Virus record (IMG/VR): IMGVR_UViG_3300017951_000168 | Coordinates: 1 to 21,527 of that record | Source: a virus | Length of the DNA: 21,527 nucleotides | Direction: 5' to 3' (one strand) | Shown: piece after piece, positions 13,618 to 20,476 of the stretch | Layout: every line of letters starts with the position of its first letter | Position numbering within the stretch: position 1 is the stretch's first letter | Made by a program: the position numbers and the translations under genes | Notes under the pieces: model-generated | Database searches by the model: none | What the model was told of the DNA's origin: nothing | The model's input: the letters and a program-made list of their open reading frames with translations, nothing else

Positions 13618-14205
13618 TTATAAGGAAGGAAAGGTTATTAACCCAACCGAATCCATAACTTGAATATTATTAATTACAGCAAGAGTTAATAAGGCATTTG
13701 GGAAGTGCAAGTCCTCAGGATTGTCTCCAGCAAGATGGATCATGTATCTTCCCCAAAATAATTTGAATAGTATTATTTCCCCATCGCTTGGGTTTTTACC
13801 TAATAGTGGATTTGCCTCGTAAACATTTGGATGGCTAAGACCACGAATAGTTGTATATGCGTCTAATGCATTGATTGCCCAGAAATAGGTCTTTATTTGT
13901 CTATCATCAAACTGTGAGAATCGTAACCCTTTCAGATTTACCTTTGACTGTAATGTTATCGACTTGATTGAAGCTTCTCTCCGAACACTTTCCAGCAGTG
14001 AACTGTGATAACAACACTCGAACCCCATCATAATTTCTTGTTTGGCCTTCGAGTCTAGCGCCCAAGTTGACGGCATCTCCAATGACGGAATAGTCAAATC
14101 GAGATTCCGATCCCATATTTCCGACGATGCAGTCGCCGGTGTTGATACCAATACCAACATCAATCCTAGGAAGGCCTTGATCTTCCAATTGTGCAATAAG
14201 TTCAT
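13618..14205 (-). CDS. Small protein with DUF5658-like end, overlapping the cyclase gene
   Basis: The downstream part, about residues 100-195, is the non-overlapping real segment: 'TYFWAINALDAYTTIRGL' and 'YEANPLLGKNPSDGEIILFK', a pattern of a small family in phages and bacteria (ALDAYTT...ANPLLGKNPS), often exported or membrane-bound. Upstream there is no ATG, GTG or TTG between the cyclase stop and Met60, so the start must lie inside the cyclase gene: Met59/60 (overlap about 120 bases) or Met1 (overlap 299). From Met1 the sequence 'KAFLGLMLVLVSTPATA' looks like a signal peptide with an ATA cleavage end. No ribosome site decides it. The start given is the longest form. It is the last gene of the late unit; no terminator follows before promoter 13569-13597. 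Confidence 0.6.
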   Translation of the reverse strand: MNLLHNWKIKAFLGLMLVLVSTPATASSEIWDRNLDLTIPSLEMPSTWALDSKAKQEIMMGFECCYHSSLLESVRREASIKSITLQSKVNLKGLRFSQFDDRQIKTYFWAINALDAYTTIRGLSHPNVYEANPLLGKNPSDGEIILFKLFWGRYMIHLAGDNPEDLHFPNALLTLAVINNIQVMDSVGLITFPSL

Positions 14206-15736
14206 CTGCTGCCTCTAATATTTCTACTGCTGTCCTTACAGCCATATCTGCATGATTTTCACATGGTAATGGTGCGTTCCAGAATGCCATAATACAATCG
14301 CCCATATATTTATCAATAGTTCCACCATTCTTGAGAATGATTTTTGTCATTGTATCTAAGTAATTATTTATAAGCTTTACTAACCCTTCTGGGTCATTAT
14401 TGTTTTTATAGTGTTCTGATATTGGTGTAAACCCAACAATGTCCATAAACAAGAAAGTCATTTCCTTTCTTTCTCCACCAAGTTTTAAAAGTGATGGGTC
14501 TTTCTGTAATAACATAACTTGTCTTGGGTCTAAGTAAGTTTCAAATTGTTTCTTAATTTGTTGTCTGAGAACAAACTGTTTATAGAAATTATTAAAGCTT
14601 GTTGATGTAAACAGCAGTATAAATAGCACTAGAGGATAACTAAGGTCTAAAAGTATCTGGAATTTAAACCATGCAAACCAAACTCCAAAGATAGATATAC
14701 CGAGAACCTTAATAAATGTAAATGAGGATATCCACAATGATGTATAATAAGCAGTTAGAACTACCACTAGACCAAATAGAAGCATTACCCCAATCTCCAA
14801 GGCATTTGCCCATATGGGCCGTGAAATCTGGGCCCCATCTATTATGGACTGCATTGCAGAGGCCTGAAGTGAATGTGCAGGTTTCATTCCAAATGGAGTT
14901 GGAATTTGAGCCGAAAGACCCTTTGCAGTTAGACCAATCAGAACAGTCTTACCCTGTAGATCAGGTAACTCACTGGACCCGTAATTTATATCCTGAAAAT
15001 GGGTATTAGGATTAATCCACATAGAACCATTACTATCTGAATTAATTCTAAACGGCCTTAAGATTATTTCTTCAATACCTGCTTCGTTTACTTTAACTGT
15101 ATATGATGGTTTCTGATTCATCACTCTTATAGTTTCTAAAGAGAATGCAGGATATAGCTCACCATTGATTTGAGATATCAGAGGGATTCTTCTTACTAAC
15201 CCATCCACCTCTGGCATACCATTTACAAGACCGTGGCCCCACGCTCCTTGTTCTAGCTGTGATATATTAGTAATAAGACCACTATATTTTATAACCCAGT
15301 CTAGCGGGTCTCCTGTACCAAATGTAGCAGAACCCACATAAGGTGCTGTAGATGATTTACCTGAATTATCAGCATCCTGTGCGAGTATAATACCATTATC
15401 ATTTATCCAAGATGCAAATACTTCATCACCACCAAATCTATCTGCCTCTGGAAACATAATTGTAAATCCTATTAGACCTGCATTTGCATTACGAAGATCC
15501 GAGATCATCTGCGCATATATTTGTCTAGGAAATGGATATTGGCCATGAACAGCCAGTGTTTCTTCTGATATATTTAATAATACTATTTGATCTGAATGTT
15601 TTTCTTCTATCGTGCCTATCATGGCATCGAATGTATTTAATCTGAATTGTTGAACCAGAGCCGGATCTAGCAATCTGATTCCTACTAAAAGTAAGAATAA
15701 GGCTATAGTCGCCCAGATAGATGTTATATATTTCAT
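13907..15736 (-). CDS. CHASE2-domain transmembrane adenylate cyclase (class III)
   Basis: With ATG at 15736 the protein has 609 residues and an ATGA overlap with the curlin-like gene before it; a longer start at 15781 is possible but less likely. Order: N-terminal helix (about 6-22), CHASE2 periplasmic sensor (about 30-305, including 'GFTIMFPEADRFGGD' and 'LQGKTVLIGLTAKGL'), three membrane helices (about 310-382), linker, class III cyclase domain (about 420-605). The catalytic set is complete: metal-binding Asp432 (FMDIVGFT) and Asp480, adenine-selecting Lys476 and Asp548 (DKYMGD, FDYSVIGD), transition-state Asn557 and Arg561 (VNLGARLE). K/D rather than E/C predicts cAMP, not cGMP, as product. 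Such cyclases are common in bacteria, often near FecR-domain genes, but unusual in a phage. Confidence 0.9.
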   Translation of the reverse strand: MKYITSIWATIALFLLLVGIRLLDPALVQQFRLNTFDAMIGTIEEKHSDQIVLLNISEETLAVHGQYPFPRQIYAQMISDLRNANAGLIGFTIMFPEADRFGGDEVFASWINDNGIILAQDADNSGKSSTAPYVGSATFGTGDPLDWVIKYSGLITNISQLEQGAWGHGLVNGMPEVDGLVRRIPLISQINGELYPAFSLETIRVMNQKPSYTVKVNEAGIEEIILRPFRINSDSNGSMWINPNTHFQDINYGSSELPDLQGKTVLIGLTAKGLSAQIPTPFGMKPAHSLQASAMQSIIDGAQISRPIWANALEIGVMLLFGLVVVLTAYYTSLWISSFTFIKVLGISIFGVWFAWFKFQILLDLSYPLVLFILLFTSTSFNNFYKQFVLRQQIKKQFETYLDPRQVMLLQKDPSLLKLGGERKEMTFLFMDIVGFTPISEHYKNNNDPEGLVKLINNYLDTMTKIILKNGGTIDKYMGDCIMAFWNAPLPCENHADMAVRTAVEILEAADELIAQLEDQGLPRIDVGIGINTGDCIVGNMGSESRFDYSVIGDAVNLGARLEGQTRNYDGVRVLLSQFTAGKCSERSFNQVDNITVKGKSERVTILTV

Positions 15737-16479
15737 TGACCTTGTGTAACTGATACTGTACAACCACCGACTGTATAACAAGTTTGAGATAGTGAATATG
15801 ATTGAGCAGTTGTTCCTAACTGTATCAGTGTTAAATCTGTTCCGTATGTTCCATCAAGTGTAATGTTTGCTGTATGAGAAGTATTTGCACCTTTTTGTCT
15901 TAACGTAACTAAATTATCATCATTATATATTGTTAGATCCATATCTTTTGCACCACTTGATTGTTGTCTTCCATTAATTTCGTTCCAATCTCCTGCAAGA
16001 TGAAAATTAAAATCGTGTCCGTCTGTTGCATCACTTTGATTTGTTTGGTGCCATTTAAGTGAATTATTACTACCATATAAATCTATTTCCATATAGTGTC
16101 CGCCACCTTCAGCACCATCATAAGTATATGAACCATCACTCTGCCATGCAACACCTTGTGCTAATTTAAATGTATTATTTGAACCTGATACTTCATCAAA
16201 TAAAATTTTATTAACATTATTTGTAAAATTATATTGGACTATGTGAATATCTAGGTTAGGTGCATTGTTAATATAAGAAGCAGAATCTAACATGCCAATT
16301 TGATTATTATATCCTACTTGCTCGATTTCTAATGATAGATTATCACCACTTTGTTCTATTGTAATTTCATTATCGTCTGCGTATAATGGCATTACTAAAA
16401 AGAAACATGACCCCCATGGTAATATCCAATATTTAAATATAAATTCTCTTATCTTCTTCCAGTCCATTCTAACCACCAT
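15733..16479 (-). CDS. Exported curlin-like repeat protein 2
   Basis: The 248-residue protein has a basic start and hydrophobic core (about 13-34, FIFKYWILPWGSCFFLVMPL) ending at 'YA-DD', a likely signal peptide. The mature start 'NEITIEQSGDNLSLEIEQVG' matches the CsgA-type repeat I-x-Q-x-G-(x)-N-x5-Q. Further strands with Asn turns follow (GSNNTFKLAQG, GSNNSLKWHQ, NLVTLRQKGANT, TLIQLGTT, SVTQGQ). Two cysteines (234, 240) near the end are matched in the sister protein. It resembles a fibre subunit or nucleator. Met5 (16467) is an alternative start. It lies between FecR and cyclase genes. Confidence 0.72.
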   Translation of the reverse strand: MVVRMDWKKIREFIFKYWILPWGSCFFLVMPLYADDNEITIEQSGDNLSLEIEQVGYNNQIGMLDSASYINNAPNLDIHIVQYNFTNNVNKILFDEVSGSNNTFKLAQGVAWQSDGSYTYDGAEGGGHYMEIDLYGSNNSLKWHQTNQSDATDGHDFNFHLAGDWNEINGRQQSSGAKDMDLTIYNDDNLVTLRQKGANTSHTANITLDGTYGTDLTLIQLGTTAQSYSLSQTCYTVGGCTVSVTQGQ

Positions 16480-16534
16480 CTGAAGTACCTTCTTCCTTCT
16501 CCGTACGCTGCCGATCTTAATTTATTATATTTCA

Positions 16535-17653
16535 TTAATTTACCTGATTGATAACGATAAAAATATCTTCACCGTCATTTCCTGTTATATCTCCTTCCCA
16601 TGTAGGAGTGTTTGTAGCAAGAGTAAAGTTACCACCTGTTCCGACTTTAACTTTAATTACTCCATTTACATTTCTATATAGTACTAAACTTCCATCTTCC
16701 AAATAAACATTATATTGTGATTCTTCATTAAATCCTCTAGTTGCTCCTTTGATATCAAACTCGCCTAAAGAATCAAATAAATCTGATGAATCAATTATGT
16801 CTAGCACATCAACTAAATATTCTACGTTTAGTTCATCAATATCTAACTCACTAAAATCTAATTCCGGTTCACTTTCTTCTAGTGCGTCTTTTTCTAGTTC
16901 GTTAAATTCTAAGAAGTCTATATCCAATAAACCTCTATCATCATTTTGTTCATCAGCCAACTCTTCTTCAATTCTATCTTTTACTTCAGGTGGAGGAGCA
17001 ACGATAAACATATTATCAATTTGAGTTGGAGTAATTCCATTTAATTTTACTACTTGGGTGGGTGCGGTATCTAATGAACTTACCATTGTTGCTTGATAAG
17101 CTTCATCAAGAGTTACTACACCACCTAAATTAGCCACCTCTATTTCTCCAGACGGATCTCCATTTTCATCTGGCAACAATATAACTAATGATCGGCCTAA
17201 TTCATCTACTGTTGTAGTAAAATCAGTACCTCTAATTGCTATTGTTGCAGTCGGAGTAGATATATCAATATTTGCATTATTAACTAATCCTAATCTGCCT
17301 GAAGCAAACCTTGCCGTACCCATTGTGAACTTCATTGTCATCTTGGACAGGGATGGGTCAGCATCATAATATATTTCATCTATTAGAACTTCACTATGTT
17401 CTTTTAATGCTAATTGAGCCTTATCTAAAAACTCTATTAACATTCTCCCCTGTCCAGTTTCTGCAATATCATTTAATTCGATAGCAGTATTAACAGCCAT
17501 ACTTACAGACTGTTGGTTTCTTACTATCTGACCAACTCCTGTGGACTCGACTATACTTCCAATATCATCATCTGCATATACAGGCAAAGATAAAAGAAGT
17601 ATAATACTAAGAGTCGCTAGAGCTGTCTTGCTGATTAATCTGAATTGTAGCAT
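16535..17653 (-). CDS. Periplasmic FecR-domain protein
   Basis: The 372-residue protein begins with a signal peptide (ISKTALATLSIILLLSLPVYA, cut about 27). A FecR domain follows (about 55-150) with 'GQGRMLIEFLDKAQLALKE' and the signature 'STPTATIAIRGTDFTT'. Residues about 215-300 are strongly acidic (EEELADEQNDD, ESEPELDFSELDIDEL), and a small strand-rich end follows. Unlike the iron regulator FecR it has no membrane helix, so it is probably a soluble sensor, scaffold or fibre partner. It overlaps the curlin-like gene upstream by 47 bases. FecR-domain proteins paired with CHASE2 cyclases are known in bacteria; here the curlin-like gene sits between them. Confidence 0.82.
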   Translation of the reverse strand: MLQFRLISKTALATLSIILLLSLPVYADDDIGSIVESTGVGQIVRNQQSVSMAVNTAIELNDIAETGQGRMLIEFLDKAQLALKEHSEVLIDEIYYDADPSLSKMTMKFTMGTARFASGRLGLVNNANIDISTPTATIAIRGTDFTTTVDELGRSLVILLPDENGDPSGEIEVANLGGVVTLDEAYQATMVSSLDTAPTQVVKLNGITPTQIDNMFIVAPPPEVKDRIEEELADEQNDDRGLLDIDFLEFNELEKDALEESEPELDFSELDIDELNVEYLVDVLDIIDSSDLFDSLGEFDIKGATRGFNEESQYNVYLEDGSLVLYRNVNGVIKVKVGTGGNFTLATNTPTWEGDITGNDGEDIFIVINQVN

Positions 17654-18344
17654 TGTCTGATGTAATATCTAAATCTATAATCGCATTTGGTGTAGCACAA
17701 CCCGTAATATTTGTAGCACAAGTTCCACTGATTTGATCAATATCAATGTCAGCAGAATCTCCACTTAATACTACAGTAAGAGATTGAGAACCATCATTCT
17801 GTAATGTGTTAATGTTATTGCTGTCTCCAGTAATATCAAAATTCCAAGTTACATCATCAGCCTCAAAATCTAAATCAAATACGTTAGAACTACCAACCAG
17901 AATTAAGTCAGCATCCAATCTTTCAGCACTATATAAATATCCTTGATCTATATCAAATGTATTACTATCTCCAGTGATATCAAAGTTATAATTTGAATCA
18001 TCAGCAGAACCTATGTAACCAATATTCCAGTCCAATACATTTGAATCTCCTGTAAAAGAAATAGTAAAATCAGATGTATCTGAAATAAGAGGTCCATAAA
18101 TTATATTTTGATTACCTATCATATCTATATCAAAAGTTAAAGATGATCCAGTGATAACCATATCAGAAGCAGTAGTTGAAAAATCATTACCGCCGATCTT
18201 GTTACCATATCCAATCTGATCAATATAAAGTGTTAAAGTATTACCACTTTGTTCAATCATGATTTCGTTATCATCAGTTGCTTGTGCCAAAATTGAAGGT
18301 GCTAAAAATGCACTTAATACTAAACTAGTTAATACCTTCTTCAT
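17607..18344 (-). CDS. Exported curlin-like repeat protein 1 (amyloid subunit candidate)
   Basis: The 245-residue protein opens with a clear signal peptide (KKVLTSLVLSAFLAPSILA, cut after Ala20 or 22). Its mature start 'NEIMIEQSGNTLTLYIDQIG' follows curlin logic (I-x-Q-x-G ... Q-x-G-x-x-N). It then carries repeats of alternating hydrophobic strands joined by G-D/S-S-N turns at about 99, 125, 151, 173 and 195, 22-26 residues apart (FTGDSN, ITGDSN, VGSSN, ITGDSN, SGDSA). The body is Asp-rich, unlike Gln/Asn-rich CsgA. Cys209 and Cys216 lie near the end, as in the sister gene. It starts 20 bases inside the csgG end, with AGAGG before ATG. CsgG and CsgF next door suggest that it is the exported cargo. 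Confidence 0.78.
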   Translation of the reverse strand: MKKVLTSLVLSAFLAPSILAQATDDNEIMIEQSGNTLTLYIDQIGYGNKIGGNDFSTTASDMVITGSSLTFDIDMIGNQNIIYGPLISDTSDFTISFTGDSNVLDWNIGYIGSADDSNYNFDITGDSNTFDIDQGYLYSAERLDADLILVGSSNVFDLDFEADDVTWNFDITGDSNNINTLQNDGSQSLTVVLSGDSADIDIDQISGTCATNITGCATPNAIIDLDITSDNATIQINQQDSSSDS

Positions 18345-19350
18345 TTTCGTTTTCCTCTATTAGAGAGTGCCTTTGGTTTACCCCACCTATTTGGTGAGGA
18401 TGCCTATGGCCCTCAGTTAAATTCCAGAATTTACGGTCATGGCCCTGGTAGATTAATTCCAGTACAGCCGCCTCAATGGCAGATCGTACTGCATACGTCA
18501 CGCTCTCATTATTTCCCACTCCGTCCTCATACTCTAATAGTCTTGTACCTTGTTCATAGAACCTAAATACATCACCACTAGAGCCGTAAGAAAGTACCGA
18601 CTTCTTAGCCTGGACGTTTAATAAAACTTCCCCCGTTAGAACTGAAACTGCTCTTACTGCAACAGTTACAACATCTTTACGGTACATTCTACTATAACCA
18701 ATCCCGAGAGTTCTGGCACCACGGCCTCCTGTCTCCAAATTAGTATCGTAGCCTATTATTCCGCCCTCTATGATTATTCCTGCGAATAACATGGGGCCTA
18801 ATTCCTTTGCTTCCGTGCCTTGACTTCTTGCCAAATCTTGACGGCCGCTTCGGATAATTTGTCTTTCTCTTACAAGGTTATCAATACCTTGCCTTTCTAC
18901 TACTCTAAACCAAGTGCCACCACCTGCAGTTTTAAGAGCATCTATAAGTAATTCTGTTCCACCTTGGGTCACTGCTGTAGAAAATGAAGCAACATTATCT
19001 ACTGATTTTCTTTGTCCTGTTTTATCAGTAAACCCATAAACTGCCACTACTGGCATTTCTTCTGCTGGTGGTAAGTTAAGTAATTCTACAAATGAAGGTA
19101 GTCTGATAGCCATTGGATTGTCTACGCAGATATACTTTCTTGACATTACTTTTTGCCATTCGTTATATCCTTGTCTAGCAACTGTGACTAAATCATCATT
19201 AATAACACCATCGTTATCAAAATCTTTATCGTAACCTTCACTGTATATTCCTGCTAGATCATTGCAGTCTCTCGGATCTGAACTCCATTGTGGTACAGAA
19301 GCGCAACCAGTTAAAAATAATAATCCTGCTGTTAATAAAGTTCTAACCAT
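18325..19350 (-). CDS. csgG: CsgG-like outer-membrane lipoprotein channel
   Basis: The 341-residue protein has a lipobox, LTGC, with Cys16 for lipid attachment. The core matches CsgG closely: 'VAVYGFTDKTGQRKS', 'SFSTAVTQGGTELLIDALK', 'FRVVERQGIDNLVRERQIIR', 'IIIEGGIIGYDTNLETGGRG', 'ARTLGIG', and 'VRAVSVLTGEVLLNVQAKKS' with 'LSYG...VFRF'. In bacteria CsgG is a nonameric pore that exports curlin. The constriction loop, aligned by eye, keeps Phe56 but has Asp and Ser for Tyr51 and Asn55 of E. coli. About 80 extra residues lie before the core, with a calcium-loop-like 'DKDFDNDGVINDD'. It overlaps csgF by 8 bases. Confidence 0.92.
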   Translation of the reverse strand: MVRTLLTAGLLFLTGCASVPQWSSDPRDCNDLAGIYSEGYDKDFDNDGVINDDLVTVARQGYNEWQKVMSRKYICVDNPMAIRLPSFVELLNLPPAEEMPVVAVYGFTDKTGQRKSVDNVASFSTAVTQGGTELLIDALKTAGGGTWFRVVERQGIDNLVRERQIIRSGRQDLARSQGTEAKELGPMLFAGIIIEGGIIGYDTNLETGGRGARTLGIGYSRMYRKDVVTVAVRAVSVLTGEVLLNVQAKKSVLSYGSSGDVFRFYEQGTRLLEYEDGVGNNESVTYAVRSAIEAAVLELIYQGHDRKFWNLTEGHRHPHQIGGVNQRHSLIEENENEEGIN

Positions 19351-19846
19351 TGTCTGGATCCTGCCCGAAATTACCAGTTCCTACTGGAATCTCTATAACA
19401 GTCTCTGAACCATCCTCTGCTACAATCGTCATTCTAATAACTTCTGAACCATCTGCATTAGTAATTACTTCATAGGTAACTGTATTACCTTCTAAAACAA
19501 ATGAACCAAATCTTACTGATCCGTCATTAGAAAACATAGATTCCACTAATTGTTTTGCCATCTGAGCATATATTCTGCTCTCTAAATTTCTGATAAATTT
19601 TGCAAGTACGCTATTATCTTCTTCCCTTTCTGCTGCTTTTCTTGCTGCTTCTAAAGCATCTTCAATTGCTTTCTTTCTAGTGTGTTCTATATTATCAATT
19701 GTAAGGTAATGTTGACCTGTACCAACTCCACTAAAGGAAGGATTCTTAAATCCAAACTTTATTTCATCTGCATATGCAGGTTGGGTAATACCAAATATTG
19801 ATACTACAAAAATACCACATAATATAGCAACTTCAAACTTGCTCAT
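19343..19846 (-). CDS. csgF: CsgF-like curli assembly factor
   Basis: The start at 19846 is chosen because AGGAGGA sits 5 bases before it; a longer reading from 19885 overlaps the 92-aa gene needlessly. The 167-residue protein has a signal peptide (about 1-26, ending QPAYA) and mature N-terminus 'DEIKFGFKNPSFSG', which matches CsgF 'TFQFRNPNFGG', the part that inserts into the CsgG channel. After this come a helical Ala/Glu-rich stretch and strands at the end (NADGSEVIRMTIVAEDGSET). CsgF couples the pore to curlin nucleation at the surface. Next gene csgG overlaps by 8 bases. Confidence 0.85.
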   Translation of the reverse strand: MSKFEVAILCGIFVVSIFGITQPAYADEIKFGFKNPSFSGVGTGQHYLTIDNIEHTRKKAIEDALEAARKAAEREEDNSVLAKFIRNLESRIYAQMAKQLVESMFSNDGSVRFGSFVLEGNTVTYEVITNADGSEVIRMTIVAEDGSETVIEIPVGTGNFGQDPDNG

Positions 19847-20111
19847 TATTTCCTCCTCGCTTATTGGTCTTTTTCTTTTTTTCATTCTCTCTATATTCTA
19901 AGATTACATTTACTTTTTGTTGTAATCTAATTAAATCTTGATCTAACATTCTTGTCTGATCAATTACTCTTATCAACGCAATGTGCATTTCTTCTAACTT
20001 AGGTTCTATGTGTTCATTTATATACGACCAAACATAGTATATAAAATATCCCATCCCAACTGCCATTACTGCTGGGAATCCGTAATCTGATACTAGTTGT
20101 GCCACATCCAT
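19833..20111 (-). CDS. Holin-like single-pass protein with coiled tail (92 aa)
   Basis: There is one N-terminal membrane helix (residues about 11-30, FPAVMAVGMGYFIYYVW) with a short exposed start (MDVAQLVSDYG), followed by a coiled-coil tail (35-75) and a very basic end (KKKKTNKRGG). This resembles BhlA/UviB-type phage holin-like proteins in layout. The 98-aa gene upstream has the same layout, so the two may be paralogues. It starts directly after that gene's stop, with AGGAGA before the ATG. Position after the lysozyme supports a lysis role, but a part of the curli cassette is possible. Confidence 0.65.
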   Translation of the reverse strand: MDVAQLVSDYGFPAVMAVGMGYFIYYVWSYINEHIEPKLEEMHIALIRVIDQTRMLDQDLIRLQQKVNVILEYRENEKKKKTNKRGGNNEQV

Positions 20112-20408
20112 TTAATCTCTCCTAGTATCTATTTTACCATCTTCTATAAAGTTTTCTGCTCTTGCTATTCTTTCAGTATCTGGTCTTAAATGTAAAGCAG
20201 TACTTACAAGTAAGTCAATCTTTATCATTTCATTACTCATTGTTCTACATCTATTTTCTAAACTTTTTGCAAAGATAGTAAGAGTATCAATCTTTTCTAC
20301 TATCCCTGCGAGTATTTGTTTTATAACAATAAAAATAAATACACCCATAACAAGTGATCCTGCTATAGGCGCTCCAACGTCTGCAATGAGTTTGAACACT
20401 TCTTCCAT
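20112..20408 (-). CDS. Holin-like single-pass protein (98 aa)
   Basis: A single membrane helix near the N-terminus (about 11-36, GAPIAGSLVMGVFIFIVIKQIL) is followed by a helical cytoplasmic tail (SLENRCRTMSNEMIKIDLLV) and a charged end. Same layout as the 92-aa gene that follows at once. The ATG lies 6 bases after a TATAAATA box, leaving essentially no leader and no ribosome site, so it may be translated from a leaderless mRNA. Confidence 0.68.
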   Translation of the reverse strand: MEEVFKLIADVGAPIAGSLVMGVFIFIVIKQILAGIVEKIDTLTIFAKSLENRCRTMSNEMIKIDLLVSTALHLRPDTERIARAENFIEDGKIDTRRD

Positions 20409-20414
20409 ATATTC

Positions 20415-20422
20415 TATTTATA
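20415..20422 (-). promoter_or_regulatory. T4-type late promoter for the holin-like/curli cassette
   Basis: The minus strand reads TATAAATA, ending 7 bases before the 98-aa ATG (20408). With T4 spacing the first transcribed base is 20409 or the A of the ATG itself. It follows the hairpin at 20449-20467, so it appears to begin a new late transcript carrying the holin-like genes and the curli cassette. Confidence 0.75.
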
Positions 20423-20448
20423 AGAAAAGTGCTCTTAGATGCTATAAT

Positions 20449-20467
20449 CCCTTCAATAATTGAAGGG
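20449..20467 (-). terminator. Hairpin after the 87-aa gene, probable terminator or processing site
   Basis: CCCTTCAA (20449-20456) and TTGAAGGG (20460-20467) form a perfect 8-bp stem with a 3-base loop, extendable by A/T pairs. It starts 10 bases after the 87-aa stop on the minus strand. No T-run follows (GATTATAGC), so it is a weak intrinsic terminator at best, or a 3'-end stabiliser. Confidence 0.55.
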
Positions 20468-20476
20468 AATTATGCT

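Noticed and set aside
14722-15009. Plus-strand frame opposite the cyclase
   Set aside because: Antisense to the CHASE2 region of a clearly conserved gene, no signal or motif.
16480-16534. TATAAT-like sequence before curlin-like gene 2
   Set aside because: A TATAAT occurs on the minus strand but no -35 at 17 bases, so an internal promoter is not supported.
16749-17024. Ser-rich plus-strand frame
   Set aside because: Shadow of the acidic linker of the FecR-domain gene; Ser/Lys bias is what antisense Asp/Glu codons give.
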